Shown: piece after piece, positions 56,530 through 64,000 of the stretch
Position numbering within the stretch: the first letter of the stretch is position 1
Layout: every line of letters starts with the position of its first letter
Assembly: GCF_022321485.1 (NCBI RefSeq)
Contig: NZ_JAKOGG010000011.1
Coordinates: forward strand, 1-64,000
Source of the DNA: Shewanella electrica
Lineage (GTDB): Bacteria > Pseudomonadota > Gammaproteobacteria > Enterobacterales > Shewanellaceae
Direction: 5' to 3'
DNA length: 64,000 nucleotides
Translations under genes and position numbers: made by a program
Notes under the pieces: model-generated
The model's database searches: none
What the model saw: only the letters and a program-made list of their open reading frames with translations
Told to the model about the DNA's origin: nothing

Positions 56530-57602
56530 CCTTTGGCCCGCTCACCCTAGCTAACCGCATCGTGATTGCGCCAATGTGTATGTACTCCGCTGAAAATGGT
56601 CTGGTGCAACCTTGGCATTGGCAGCATTACGGCAACCTATCGCAGTCTGGTGCAGGCATGCTGATTATTGAAGCCAGCGCCGTGGCACCAGAAGGCCGCA
56701 TCAGCTTTGCCGATGTGGGCATTTGGAATATCCATTGCCAAGATGCACTGGGCAAACTGCTGCAAGATATTCGCCGTGACTCTGACATGCCCGCCATAGT
56801 GCAGATTGGTCACGCTGGCCGCAAAGCCTCGTGTAATCGCCCTTGGGACGGCGGAGGTCAATTGCCACCAGCAGAGGCTAACGGCTGGAACACCTTGGCG
56901 CCGAGCGCCATTCCCTTTCAAGCGCACGACGTCGCGCCGCGTGAGATCACTAAGCCGGAGATCAACGAACTGGTGCATCAGTTTGTTGCCGCCGCCCAGC
57001 GTGTACGTGCTGCTGGGTTTGATGGCATTGAGATCCACGCCGCCCACGGTTATCTACTGCACCAATTTCTGTCGCCCATTAGCAACCATCGCCAAGATGA
57101 ATATGGCGGCAGCTTAGAAAATCGCATGCGCTTGCTGCTCACCGTATTTGACGCGATCAAAGAAACCTTGCCGCAAGACTTTATGGTGGGCGTACGCATT
57201 AGCGCTACCGATTGGATTGAAGGCGGCTGGGACCTAGAACAAAGCTTGGCACTGGCGCAACTGCTGGACCAACGAGGTTGCCATTATCTACACGTGTCTA
57301 GCGGTGGTTTGGCGCCACAGCAGCAAATCCCCGTCGGGCCTGACTACCAAGTGCCACTGGCGCAAGCGATTAAAGCCCAAGTCTCTATGCCGGTGATCGC
57401 CGTGGGTTTGATTACCGAGCCCGAGCAAGCGGAAGCGATTTTGGCTAACGGTCAAGCCGATGCCATCGCACTGGCACGCGGGATTTTGTACAACCCGCGC
57501 TGGCCGTGGCATGCCGCCGCCAAACTCGGCGCCGAAGTGCAAGCTGCACCGCAGTATCTGCGTTGTCAGCCGCACGGGCTTAAAGCATTACTGCACCGCT
57601 AA
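56505..57602 (+). CDS. Old Yellow Enzyme-family NADH:flavin oxidoreductase (YqjM-like)
   Basis: 365 residues from GTG 56505 (GGAG eight bases away); FTPITFGPLTLANRIVIAPMCMYSAENG is the exact family N-terminus. FMN- and substrate-binding landmarks: QIGHAGRKAS, GFDGIEIHAAHGYLLHQFLSPISNHR with the HGY proton-donor region, EYGGSLENRMRLL and CXX-free end. CMYS contains the cysteine typical of YqjM-type enzymes. Reduces electrophilic alkenes or nitro compounds. Convergent with the TetR gene, and with DJ-1 nearby the set resembles a stress response to reactive electrophiles. Confidence 0.92.
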   Translation: MPHLFTPITFGPLTLANRIVIAPMCMYSAENGLVQPWHWQHYGNLSQSGAGMLIIEASAVAPEGRISFADVGIWNIHCQDALGKLLQDIRRDSDMPAIVQIGHAGRKASCNRPWDGGGQLPPAEANGWNTLAPSAIPFQAHDVAPREITKPEINELVHQFVAAAQRVRAAGFDGIEIHAAHGYLLHQFLSPISNHRQDEYGGSLENRMRLLLTVFDAIKETLPQDFMVGVRISATDWIEGGWDLEQSLALAQLLDQRGCHYLHVSSGGLAPQQQIPVGPDYQVPLAQAIKAQVSMPVIAVGLITEPEQAEAILANGQADAIALARGILYNPRWPWHAAAKLGAEVQAAPQYLRCQPHGLKALLHR

Positions 57603-57616
57603 TTAGCGAGAAACAT

Positions 57617-57651
57617 AAGCGGCGTTAGCATTCCCCTAACGCCGCTTTTAT
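57617..57651 (+). terminator. Terminator of the oxidoreductase gene, overlapping the tetR-like 3' end
   Basis: AAGCGGCGTTAG / CTAACGCCGCTT perfect 12-bp stem, 7-nt loop, then TTTATTT. The right half lies within the last codons of the convergent regulator gene (57625 onward). Confidence 0.85.
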
Positions 57652-58215
57652 TTGCGCGCGCGTCAGTAATTGCAAATAACGCGCTTGGTTGGCAGGCGTA
57701 TCATTCGCGCCGCCAATAATCCCCATGGTAAACAGATTGAAGTACAGGCCGCCGATGGCGCAGCCAAGCGTGTCCGCCGGGATCTGCAATTGCTCACCGA
57801 AACAACGCTGTAAACGCTCGCTAATAAACTGCTCCAACTGCTGCCGCAACAGGCGATTGGCTAACGCCATATCACTGCCGAGCTGATACGCCATCGAACG
57901 CCGAAACGCACCATTGCTGTTAAAAAAGCTCAGCATCTCCACCAAATGATCCGCAGGTTCAGCCGCTAACCAGTCCGCTGCGCTATCTTTGCCAACAAAC
58001 AGCTTAGCAAACAGCTGCTCATGGCAAGCCAGTAACACATCTAACTTGCGGTTAAATAGTCGATAAAAACTGGTACGGCCGACCTCGGCCGCTTGCGCCA
58101 GTTCGGAGACCGAAATATCACAATAATCTTTGCTTTTAAGTTGGTTTAAAAACTCGCGCATAATGCGCTGTCTGACGGGATTTGGCTGGTCACTAAGATC
58201 GCTAATGGTATTCAT
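57625..58215 (-). CDS. TetR/AcrR-family transcriptional regulator
   Basis: 196 residues from ATG 58215; a TTG at 58287 is in frame but less plausible. Helix-turn-helix with DISVSELAQAAEVGRTSFYRLFNRKLDVLLAC (about residues 30-60), then a helical ligand-binding domain. It is divergent from the DJ-1/PfpI gene and convergent with the oxidoreductase. The 18-bp palindrome at 58298-58315 in its upstream region is a likely operator. Regulation of pfpI-like gene and itself is inferred. Ligand unknown. Confidence 0.88.
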   Translation of the reverse strand: MNTISDLSDQPNPVRQRIMREFLNQLKSKDYCDISVSELAQAAEVGRTSFYRLFNRKLDVLLACHEQLFAKLFVGKDSAADWLAAEPADHLVEMLSFFNSNGAFRRSMAYQLGSDMALANRLLRQQLEQFISERLQRCFGEQLQIPADTLGCAIGGLYFNLFTMGIIGGANDTPANQARYLQLLTRAQIKAALGEC

Positions 58216-58297
58216 CACAGGCTGCGATAAAGAGGTGATGGCACACCCTAACCACTCACGCGCGGACGAGCAAGTGCGGTGGAACAATTAGTTTGAT

Positions 58298-58315
58298 CTG
58301 TTCCGTCCGGAACAG
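58298..58315. promoter_or_regulatory. Palindromic operator between tetR-like and DJ-1/PfpI genes
   Basis: CTGTTCCG-TC-CGGAACAG: eight-base arms around a 2-bp centre, typical in length and symmetry for TetR-family dimers. Lies 82 bp before the regulator start and 80 bp before the DJ-1 start, equidistant from both. Confidence 0.65.
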
Positions 58316-58395
58316 TTGCCAGCAAGTGTCGCAACCTTCACGACCACGCCATCGCTATGATAGGGCGTACGCCTTTCACTATTTGAGGAATCATC

Positions 58396-59055
58396 ATGGC
58401 TACCCCGCTCAATATCGGCATTTTTCTCTATCCCGGCATGACCATGCTCGACGCCTACGGCCCGTTGCAACTCTTGTCATTCGCCGAAGGCTTTCACTGC
58501 TTTACCTTTGCCAAAACCGCTGAGCCAGTCCCTTGCGATGCCGGGGTTAACCTACTGCCCAACTACGGTTTTGACGATTGTCCCCACATCGATATTTTGC
58601 TGGTCGCCGGTGGAGGCAATCCTCATCAACCGATGCAAGATGCCGCCACCCAAGCCTTTCTGCGCCAAGCAGCGAGCCAAGCTCAATACATCACCTCGGT
58701 ATGTTCTGGCGCATTAATCCTAGCCAGTGCGGGACTGCTTGATGGTTACCAAACCGCATGCCACTGGGCCTACAAAGACGCATTTAACCGCTTTCCACAA
58801 GTGGAAGTGTTGCCGCAGCGCGTGGTCATTGACCGCAACCACATCAGTGGCGGTGGCATTACCGCAGGCTTAGATTTCGCCCTCACCTTAGTGGCCGAGC
58901 TGCAAGGTGCCGCCGCAGCACAAACGCTGCAACTATTGTTGGAATACGATCCACAACCACCCTTCAATAGCGGTAGCCCACAAACGGCAGCACCAGAGTT
59001 AGTCGCGGGAGTTCAAGCACAAGTGCGCCAGCTAGCAGCAGAGTTATTTGACTAA
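58396..59055 (+). CDS. DJ-1/PfpI-family protein
   Basis: 219 residues of the class-I glutamine amidotransferase-like fold. LNIGIFLYPGMTMLDAYGPLQLLSF, DILLVAGGGNPHQ and the nucleophile elbow TSVCSGALILASAGLLDG with Cys-103 are visible, as is GGITAGLDFALTL. It resembles isonitrile hydratase/InhA-like members rather than DJ-1 deglycase; substrate unknown. Its last 32 nt are included in the repeat copied at 60870, so the C-terminus (RQLAAELFD) may derive from the element or have been copied with it. Confidence 0.88.
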   Translation: MATPLNIGIFLYPGMTMLDAYGPLQLLSFAEGFHCFTFAKTAEPVPCDAGVNLLPNYGFDDCPHIDILLVAGGGNPHQPMQDAATQAFLRQAASQAQYITSVCSGALILASAGLLDGYQTACHWAYKDAFNRFPQVEVLPQRVVIDRNHISGGGITAGLDFALTLVAELQGAAAAQTLQLLLEYDPQPPFNSGSPQTAAPELVAGVQAQVRQLAAELFD

Positions 59056-59202
59056 CACGACCTTCGCCCACCGTTTTATGGACACCCAGCGCTGAGCCAA
59101 GGGAAATGAATATTTCCCTTGAATTTAATGCGTTAGAAATTTGAAAATTGGTGGGCGTCCTCATTTTTGCCAACTGACATAGATGCCCGTCCCATATTTG
59201 CG
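59024..59202. repeat. Composite repeat: DJ-1 tail, hairpin, GTGGGCGTCC and GATGCCCGTCC motifs
   Basis: The part 59024-59170 recurs with divergence at 60870-61017. It contains the end of the DJ-1 gene, a 9-bp-stem hairpin AAGGGAAAT-GAAT-ATTTCCCTT (59099-59120), TTAATGCGTTAG, and GGTGGGCGTCCTCATTTTTGC. At 59171-59202 follows CAACTGACATAGATGCCCGTCC, a second module also present at 60842 and 62793. Confidence 0.85.
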
Positions 59203-59256
59203 GTGACCTAATTTTTGCTAAATAAAGATGGCCGTCCGCATATTCTACAAAGCACA

Positions 59257-60660
59257 TTACAATAACGGCGACGATGGTACCGCGTTGCCCCCCAAGCCTT
59301 GGGTGTATTTATCCGGCAGTTTGGCTAACGCAGCGGTTAATGCTGCGAAACAATGTGGATCGATGGAGCTGCCAACATTTTCCGCCATGATCTCTAAGGT
59401 TTTCGGCACAGGAATGGCACCCCGATACGGTCGCTCGGCGGTGATCGCATCGAAGATGTCGGCGGTGGTAATAATACGGGTCATCAGCGAAATTTCTGCG
59501 GCCACCAGCCCATTGGGATAGCCAGTACCATCGAGTTTTTCATGGTGCGCCGCTGCCATTTGGGCAAATTTTTTCAGTGGTGAGATGTGCGCGAGGATGT
59601 CATGAGTAAAGGTTGCATGCTGCTGCACATGGAGCCATTCGTCATCATCGAGTTTGCCTGGCTTATCTAAAATACTGTTACTCACACCCAACTTGCCGAG
59701 GTCGTGTAGTAATGCCGCCCGCTTAAGCCACAATATGTCAATATCATCCAGCCCTAGTTCTTCGGCAATTAGGCCACTAAACAGCGCAACACGGGAACTG
59801 TGACCGGCAGTAAATGGGCTTTTGGCGTCAACTATTTTGCCAAAGGCGCTAATGATGCAATCAAAGTACTCATCAGTCAGCGCATATTTCGCCTGTGCTG
59901 GCGACATCTGCAACACATGAGGCATAACCGATGGTGCCGTTAAAACAGCCACAAATTCACTATCATGAGCTAATTGCTGTGCCAGCTCGACTAAGTTCGG
60001 ATCCAACCACTGCCCCGCGCGGTGATCTAACTCGATACAAGCTTGCTGCAACGAATGTTCATGCTGAAATACATCCATGATCTGCGCCAGCAAAGCAATA
60101 CGGGCATATAGCGGAATCGCTTCCCCCTGCAACCCTAGCGGCCTACCAGAGCCATCCCAATGCTCATCTAGATTCTGAATACCTTGGGCAACGTCCTCAC
60201 TAAAACGCAGCTCGCGCGCCACCTCTGCGCCTTGTGTGCAACGTGTTTGAATCAACTCCTGCGCGTAGGTATCGCCATTTTTCAAAATATCCACAGCCGT
60301 AGCTAAACGTTTGCGCCAATTCTCGCCCGCTCCGGCGTTTTTCAGTACAAAATTGATGACGCTGGTAAGGCTAGTGCCGACGGTTTTATAACGGCGCTTA
60401 AACTGTAAATCATCGGTGGCGTACAGCTCACAAATACGTGCGGCATTGCTGCTACAGCCAGCGTCTTTGAGCAGCAAGGTAAAGTACAAATCGTGCAGTT
60501 GCGCGTCACTCAGTTGCAGCGCCTTACCAATGTGCATGCCAATCCAGCAGCAGCGCATACTGTGCTCAGGTGGCTGACCTTCGGTCATATCTAAGGCAAC
60601 GGTTAATGAAGCAATTAACTCTGCTAGAGGCAGCTCTGTTTCAGGAATAGAAAAGGGCAT
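59257..60660 (-). CDS. Tandem-HD HD-GYP cyclic-di-GMP phosphodiesterase
   Basis: 467 residues. The C-terminal half (about 275-460) is a full HD-GYP domain: HSSRVALFSGL, LLHDLGKLGVSNSILDKPG, and HHEKLDGTGYPNGL with the GYP triplet, so it should hydrolyse cyclic di-GMP. The N-terminal half is a degenerate copy: EHSMRCCWIGMHIGK, LLKDAGC in place of LLHDxG and DEHWDGSGRPLGL in place of HHExxDGxGYP, so it is probably a non-catalytic sensor or dimer unit. No membrane segment or receiver domain. It lies between two copies of the composite repeat. Confidence 0.9.
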   Translation of the reverse strand: MPFSIPETELPLAELIASLTVALDMTEGQPPEHSMRCCWIGMHIGKALQLSDAQLHDLYFTLLLKDAGCSSNAARICELYATDDLQFKRRYKTVGTSLTSVINFVLKNAGAGENWRKRLATAVDILKNGDTYAQELIQTRCTQGAEVARELRFSEDVAQGIQNLDEHWDGSGRPLGLQGEAIPLYARIALLAQIMDVFQHEHSLQQACIELDHRAGQWLDPNLVELAQQLAHDSEFVAVLTAPSVMPHVLQMSPAQAKYALTDEYFDCIISAFGKIVDAKSPFTAGHSSRVALFSGLIAEELGLDDIDILWLKRAALLHDLGKLGVSNSILDKPGKLDDDEWLHVQQHATFTHDILAHISPLKKFAQMAAAHHEKLDGTGYPNGLVAAEISLMTRIITTADIFDAITAERPYRGAIPVPKTLEIMAENVGSSIDPHCFAALTAALAKLPDKYTQGLGGNAVPSSPLL

Positions 60661-60804
60661 TGTTTGGCGTAAACCACATGGTTCAAAATAGTCTTAAGCA
60701 TAGTGAAGCTACGGCACTTTCGCCGATAAATCTAGATCGATAAGAGTATGAGGACATCCATTAATTTAGCTGCCACTACGCAGTCAACTGACATGGCAAG
60801 AGTA

Positions 60805-60863
60805 TGAGGACATCCACCAATTTATAAGCTCGCTAAGCAGTCAACTGACATAGATGCCCGTCC
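60805..60863. repeat. 59-bp direct repeat, left copy
   Basis: Begins TGAGGACATCCACCAATTTA and ends GACATAGATGCCCGTCC. Identical over 59 bp to 62756-62814; the two copies bracket the PAS-PAS chemoreceptor gene. Confidence 0.92.
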
Positions 60864-60869
60864 GATATT

Positions 60870-61017
60870 TGCGCCAGCTAGCAGCAGAGTTATTTGATTA
60901 ACACGACCTTCGCCCGCCGCCTGATGGACACCCAGCGCGGCACCAAGGGAATTTAATATTTCCTTTTAATTTAATGCGTTAGCAATTTGAGAATTGGTGG
61001 GTGTCCTCATTTTTGCT
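60870..61017. repeat. Diverged copy of the DJ-1 3' end and following repeat
   Basis: Matches 59024-59170 (for example GCGCCAGCTAGCAGCAGAGT, AACACGACCTTCGCCC, GATGGACACCCAGCGC-like and TTAATGCGTTAG) with substitutions that spoil the hairpin. Includes a remnant of the last ten DJ-1 codons and stop. Confidence 0.88.
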
Positions 61018-61181
61018 CAGGTGTCCTCATTTTTGCTCATTTTTGCTTTGAAAATTGGTGGGTGTCCTCATTTTGCTCATTTTTGGCCACTACTCATTTC
61101 GAGTTCTAGACTAAAGACAGTCCAGCATTCCGCATCGGCTAGACTAATATTTGTAACAAATTGATTGATCTTGGGGGTGTT

Positions 61182-62480
61182 ATGCTATTTGGCAAAAAAT
61201 CCGACACCAACAAGGAAGTTAACGACGCTAACCAAAGAGCTGCAAACGTTCTTGCGTCCATCAAGGACTGTGTTGCAGTGATAGAATTTGATACGTCTGG
61301 CAACATTGTGCAGGCCAACGATTTGTTTCTTGCGGCAATGGGCTATCGACGCGAAGAACTCACAGGCCAACATCACCGCATCTTCTGCTCCGAAGAAGAT
61401 GTCGTATCCCCATCTTATCGTAAGCACTGGAATGAACTGGCCGAGGGCAAAACAAAGAGCGGCACGTTTAAGCGATACGATAAAAATGGCGAATTAGTGA
61501 TTATTGAAGCAACTTATTTCCCAATCAAAGAATCTGGGATAGTGACGGGAGTAATGAAAATTGCATCTGTTATCACTAAACAATTTATGGAGGCAGAAAG
61601 GGAAAAAGATATTTCCACCGCTTTAAATAAGGTGTTCGCCGTTATCGAATTCACCACTGACGGCACAGTTATCTCTGCCAACAAAAACTTTCTACAGACT
61701 CTAGATTACTCTTCGACGGATATCGTTGGTAAACATCATCGCATGTTCTGTGATGCGGCTTTTTACCAAGAGTTTCCAACATTTTGGCAAGATTTAGCCT
61801 CCGGTAAGGCTAATTCTGGGCGCTTTAAAAGAATTTCCAGAAATGGGCACGAGGTATGGATCCGTGCGTCATATTGCCCCATCGTTAACAATCAAGGCCA
61901 AGTCTATAAAATTGTTAAGTTTGCCACGGACATTACCGAGTTTGTATTGAAGGAAAGAGACGTCGCTGATGCAGCTCATATTGCTTACAGTACCGCTGTA
62001 GAAACCGCACAGGTTGCGGAACAGGGCAACAAATCGCTAAAAAGTTGCGTTGAGCTATCGAATAAGATGGAACAAGGCATGCTGTCATCCTCGCAAACAC
62101 TTGAAAGTTTAGAAAAGCAATCTGGTGAGGTGTCCAATATTGTTAAGACCATTCGAGCAATTGCCGATCAAACCAATTTATTAGCCTTGAATGCGGCGAT
62201 CGAAGCCGCAAGGGCTGGAGAGCAAGGGCGTGGATTCGCTGTGGTGGCTGACGAAGTAAGGCAGCTCGCCTCTAGGACAACCGATTCGACTAAGCAGATT
62301 GGCAGTGTGGTCGAAAAGAATATATCGCTGACAATGGATGTGATGACCACCATTAAAGGTATTTCACATCTCGCAACGCAAACCAACGAACATATTACGG
62401 AGGTATCTGCAATTATGGATGAAATTCATAAGGGTGCTGAAGATGTGTCCAACGCGGTCAGTCAGCTTCAACTTAGCTAA
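61182..62480 (+). CDS. Soluble PAS-PAS methyl-accepting chemoreceptor (BdlA architecture)
   Basis: 432 residues from ATG 61182 (GGGGGTGTT ribosome-binding site; TTG 61161 not supported). Two PAS domains (about 20-140 and 145-260) with [21 protein letters not shown] and [21 protein letters not shown] and the paired GxHHRxFC motif after each, followed by a short MCP signalling hairpin with [35 protein letters not shown]. No membrane segment or HAMP. This is the architecture and size of Pseudomonas BdlA, a biofilm dispersal receptor that works with cyclic-di-GMP enzymes. Flanked by identical 59-bp direct repeats. Confidence 0.9.
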   Translation: MLFGKKSDTNKEVNDANQRAANVLASIKDCVAVIEFDTSGNIVQANDLFLAAMGYRREELTGQHHRIFCSEEDVVSPSYRKHWNELAEGKTKSGTFKRYDKNGELVIIEATYFPIKESGIVTGVMKIASVITKQFMEAEREKDISTALNKVFAVIEFTTDGTVISANKNFLQTLDYSSTDIVGKHHRMFCDAAFYQEFPTFWQDLASGKANSGRFKRISRNGHEVWIRASYCPIVNNQGQVYKIVKFATDITEFVLKERDVADAAHIAYSTAVETAQVAEQGNKSLKSCVELSNKMEQGMLSSSQTLESLEKQSGEVSNIVKTIRAIADQTNLLALNAAIEAARAGEQGRGFAVVADEVRQLASRTTDSTKQIGSVVEKNISLTMDVMTTIKGISHLATQTNEHITEVSAIMDEIHKGAEDVSNAVSQLQLS

Positions 62481-62601
62481 CGAAGGTGCGAAAAAGTCCT
62501 GTACAGGTTCGGCATTGGCATACAGCTTTCAAAAACAAGGCGCTGTTTACCGCAATTAGGCCCTTTGCAAAAAGATGAGGCTGTCTGCCATGCCCTACAG
62601 G

Positions 62602-62686
62602 GGATTTGTAAGCGAACACATGGCTTCGTTGCTAACGAAGCCATACAACGGTATATCAGCTGTAAACTGCTATAGCTTACAAATCC
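62602..62686. other. 85-nt nested stem-loop
   Basis: Outer stem GGATTTGTAAGC (62602-62613) pairs perfectly with GCTTACAAATCC (62675-62686); inner stem ATGGCTTCGTT (62620-62630) with AACGAAGCCAT (62634-62644). Not followed by a T run. Could be a terminator-like structure for the chemoreceptor mRNA, an RNA gene or a palindromic mobile remnant. Confidence 0.7.
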
Positions 62687-62755
62687 AGAATGTCGCGAAG
62701 GTTTACTGATACCTTCCCTAAGCAAGATTGGGTGAAGGTTGTGATCAGTGAAGTG

Positions 62756-62814
62756 TGAGGACATCCACCAATTTATAAGCTCGCTAAGCAGTCAACTGAC
62801 ATAGATGCCCGTCC
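62756..62814. repeat. 59-bp direct repeat, right copy
   Basis: Identical to 60805-60863; closes the segment carrying the chemoreceptor gene. Confidence 0.92.
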
Positions 62815-63065
62815 CCTATTTACCGTACAATTTGCGCCACCGTATGGTAATTGCATAATGATAATCTTTGCTGAGCGCCGCCAGCGATGACACCGCCCTT
62901 GATGGTTTTCCTTCCTTCGCTTGATAGAATGGCGCTTAACCATCATGCGTTTGATGCCTGATTTACCACATGGCACACTCATTTAAGCTTGCTTCCACCA
63001 GCCACATAATTGGTGAAGTAAAGCTCACACATACTCCCATGCGAATGACTAAGGGATGAGATATT

Positions 63066-64000
63066 TTGAAACTACAGTTTCTGGGAACTTCTGCTGGCGT
63101 TCCTACCAAACAACGTAACGTCACCGGTTTAGCGCTCAGTGAAAGTGAAGGGAAAGGCTGGTATCTGATCGACTGTGGTGAAGCTACGCAACATCAGCTA
63201 TTGCATACACATCTCACCCTCAACACGCTAAAAGCTATTTTTATCACTCACGTGCACGGTGACCATAGCTATGGCTTACCGGGCATTTTAGCCAGTGCGG
63301 CGATGAATGGCCGTAAAAACCCACTGACTATTGTGGCGCCTGCGGCGATTCAACAGTGGCTGGCGGCAACGGTGTTACATACCCAATTGTACTTGCCATA
63401 TGAGCTGGAATTTATTGATGCCGACACCCTGCCTGACGTTAAATTTGAGCAGTTAACAGTATCGACCACGGCGTTATCACATCGAGTGCCTTGTTACGGC
63501 TACAGTTTTCAAGAGATTGCTGCGAGTACCAACCTCAATATTGTCAAACTGCAACAAGATGGCATTCCGCGTGGGCCGCTGTGGGGCCAAATAAAGCAGG
63601 GGTTAGACGTCGAAGTTAACGGGGTGAAGGTCAGCGCCCAACACTATCTACAACAAGGACATCCACCACAAAAGATCGTGGTGGCGGGTGATAATGATTC
63701 GCCGCAGTTACTGGCGGAGACCTGCCGCGATGGCTCAGTACTGGTGCATGAGGCTACTTACACCAAAGCGATTGCCGATAAGGTAGGCAGCGGGCCGATG
63801 CACAGCTATGCCGCCCAAATCGCCGCGTTTGCTGAATCCATCAACATACCGCACCTCGTGTTAACGCACTTTAGCTCTCGCTATCAGGACAACGGTCCTA
63901 CGACGGTGATGGAGATTTATGATGAGGCGAAGACGCAATATCATGGTCAACTGTACCTTGCGCGCGATTTTGCCGAGTTTCAGCTGCAAAGAAATGGCGA
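63066..64000 (+). CDS. rnz: Ribonuclease Z, 3' end beyond the window
   Basis: Partial: 311 codons from TTG 63066 (AAGGGATGAG upstream) to the window end without a stop. LKLQFLGTSAGVPTKQRNVT is the family start; the zinc-binding THVHGDHSYGL (HxHxDH, about residues 61-71), GDNDSP and VHEATY follow in order, with a final HFSSRYQD containing the His-Ser motif. It processes tRNA 3' ends as a metallo-beta-lactamase-fold endonuclease. Only a short C-terminal piece should be missing given the usual length of 300-330. Confidence 0.93.
   Translation, partial: MKLQFLGTSAGVPTKQRNVTGLALSESEGKGWYLIDCGEATQHQLLHTHLTLNTLKAIFITHVHGDHSYGLPGILASAAMNGRKNPLTIVAPAAIQQWLAATVLHTQLYLPYELEFIDADTLPDVKFEQLTVSTTALSHRVPCYGYSFQEIAASTNLNIVKLQQDGIPRGPLWGQIKQGLDVEVNGVKVSAQHYLQQGHPPQKIVVAGDNDSPQLLAETCRDGSVLVHEATYTKAIADKVGSGPMHSYAAQIAAFAESINIPHLVLTHFSSRYQDNGPTTVMEIYDEAKTQYHGQLYLARDFAEFQLQRNG

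Larger units (their letters stand above)
60661..61181. other. Repeat-rich intergenic region between HD-GYP and chemoreceptor genes
   Basis: 521 bp with GAGGACATCC motifs at 60747-60756 and 60806-60815, the 59-bp module at 60805-60863, the DJ-1-tail copy at 60870-61017 and three GTGTCCTCATTTTTGCTC units at about 61010-61085. The chemoreceptor promoter must lie in the last 100 bp; GGGGGTGTT at 61173-61181 is its ribosome-binding site. No gene. Confidence 0.7.
62481..63065. other. Intergenic region with nested stem-loop and repeat
   Basis: 585 bp without a credible gene. Contains the palindrome CCTGTACAGG at 62498-62507, a nested stem-loop at 62602-62686 and the right copy of the 59-bp repeat at 62756-62814. 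A minus-strand open frame at 62773-62982 starts in unique DNA but ends in the repeat and is probably not a gene. Confidence 0.6.

Noticed and set aside
58964-59257. Minus-strand 97-residue frame across the composite repeat
   Set aside because: It overlaps the DJ-1 coding end and the repeat modules, with no start signal; a repeat-derived open frame.
62602-62686. Integron attC site
   Set aside because: Length and nested stems are suggestive, but the conserved core sites and any integron integrase are missing.
62773-62982. Minus-strand 69-residue frame
   Set aside because: Its C-terminal part is encoded by the 59-bp repeat and it is basic and low in sequence signal; likely chance open frame.

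Overview
The window looks like a chromosomal segment of a Shewanella-type marine gammaproteobacterium. The main reasons are the gene order ubiE-ubiJ-ubiB-tatABC-tatD, the methylcitrate cluster (GntR regulator, prpB, prpC, acnD, prpF) followed by a large sensory GGDEF/EAL gene and ilvE, and the rhlB/gppA-like pair divergent from trxA-rho. Genus is inferred from remembered gene order and protein similarity; no database search was possible. No rRNA, tRNA, complete insertion sequence, integrase or CRISPR array was found.

Layout. 1-1.1 kb: a small outer-membrane barrel gene surrounded by copies of a GTGGCTGTCC repeat. 1.1-4.7 kb: a two-gene unit, a DP-EP-like small protein and a 1045-residue wHTH/nSTAND1-NTPase/TM/TPR protein whose 3' end is strikingly AT-rich. 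4.9-7.2 kb: DUF971 protein, MJ1255-type glycosyltransferase, PAP2 phosphatase, small membrane protein. 7.5-16.7 kb: rraA, the ubiquinone operon, the Tat translocon, tatD, a 7TM-DISM diguanylate cyclase and a thioredoxin-like protein. 16.7-26.9 kb: gppA-like, rhlB, trxA, rho, two SPFH proteins with NfeD, a Tsx/OmpK porin, two tandem PlsC-type acyltransferases, DUF523. 27-34 kb: propionate catabolism (2-methylcitrate cycle) with TTGTCGACAA operators. 34-40.4 kb: propeller-PAS-GGDEF-EAL protein, ilvE, zapB, ytfK. 40.4-46.4 kb: candidate sRNA, dsbA, srkA, DUF3630-like, selO, lipoprotein, a membrane protein carrying two hexanucleotide microsatellites, DsrE and YgbA. 46.8-56.4 kb: SYLF lipid-binding protein, acyltransferase 3, GNAT, GST, YgiQ radical SAM, MAPEG, ThrE-type exporter, Omp85-like barrel. 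56.5-59 kb: Old Yellow Enzyme, TetR regulator, DJ-1/PfpI protein. 59-63 kb: a repeat-rich patch with a tandem-HD HD-GYP phosphodiesterase and a soluble PAS-PAS chemoreceptor of BdlA architecture. The window ends inside ribonuclease Z.

How the parts work together. Most of the window is core: envelope biogenesis, respiration quinones, thiol redox, transcription termination and propionate use. Cyclic-di-GMP signalling recurs (one GGDEF, one GGDEF-EAL, one HD-GYP). Both ends carry accessory DNA marked by related repeats with a shared GGTGG(C/G)TGTCC core. The most promising under-described items are the STAND NTPase/DP-EP pair, the repeat-framed HD-GYP/BdlA-like patch, the lipoprotein-selO-srkA-dsbA stress cluster and a candidate sRNA between ytfK and dsbA.
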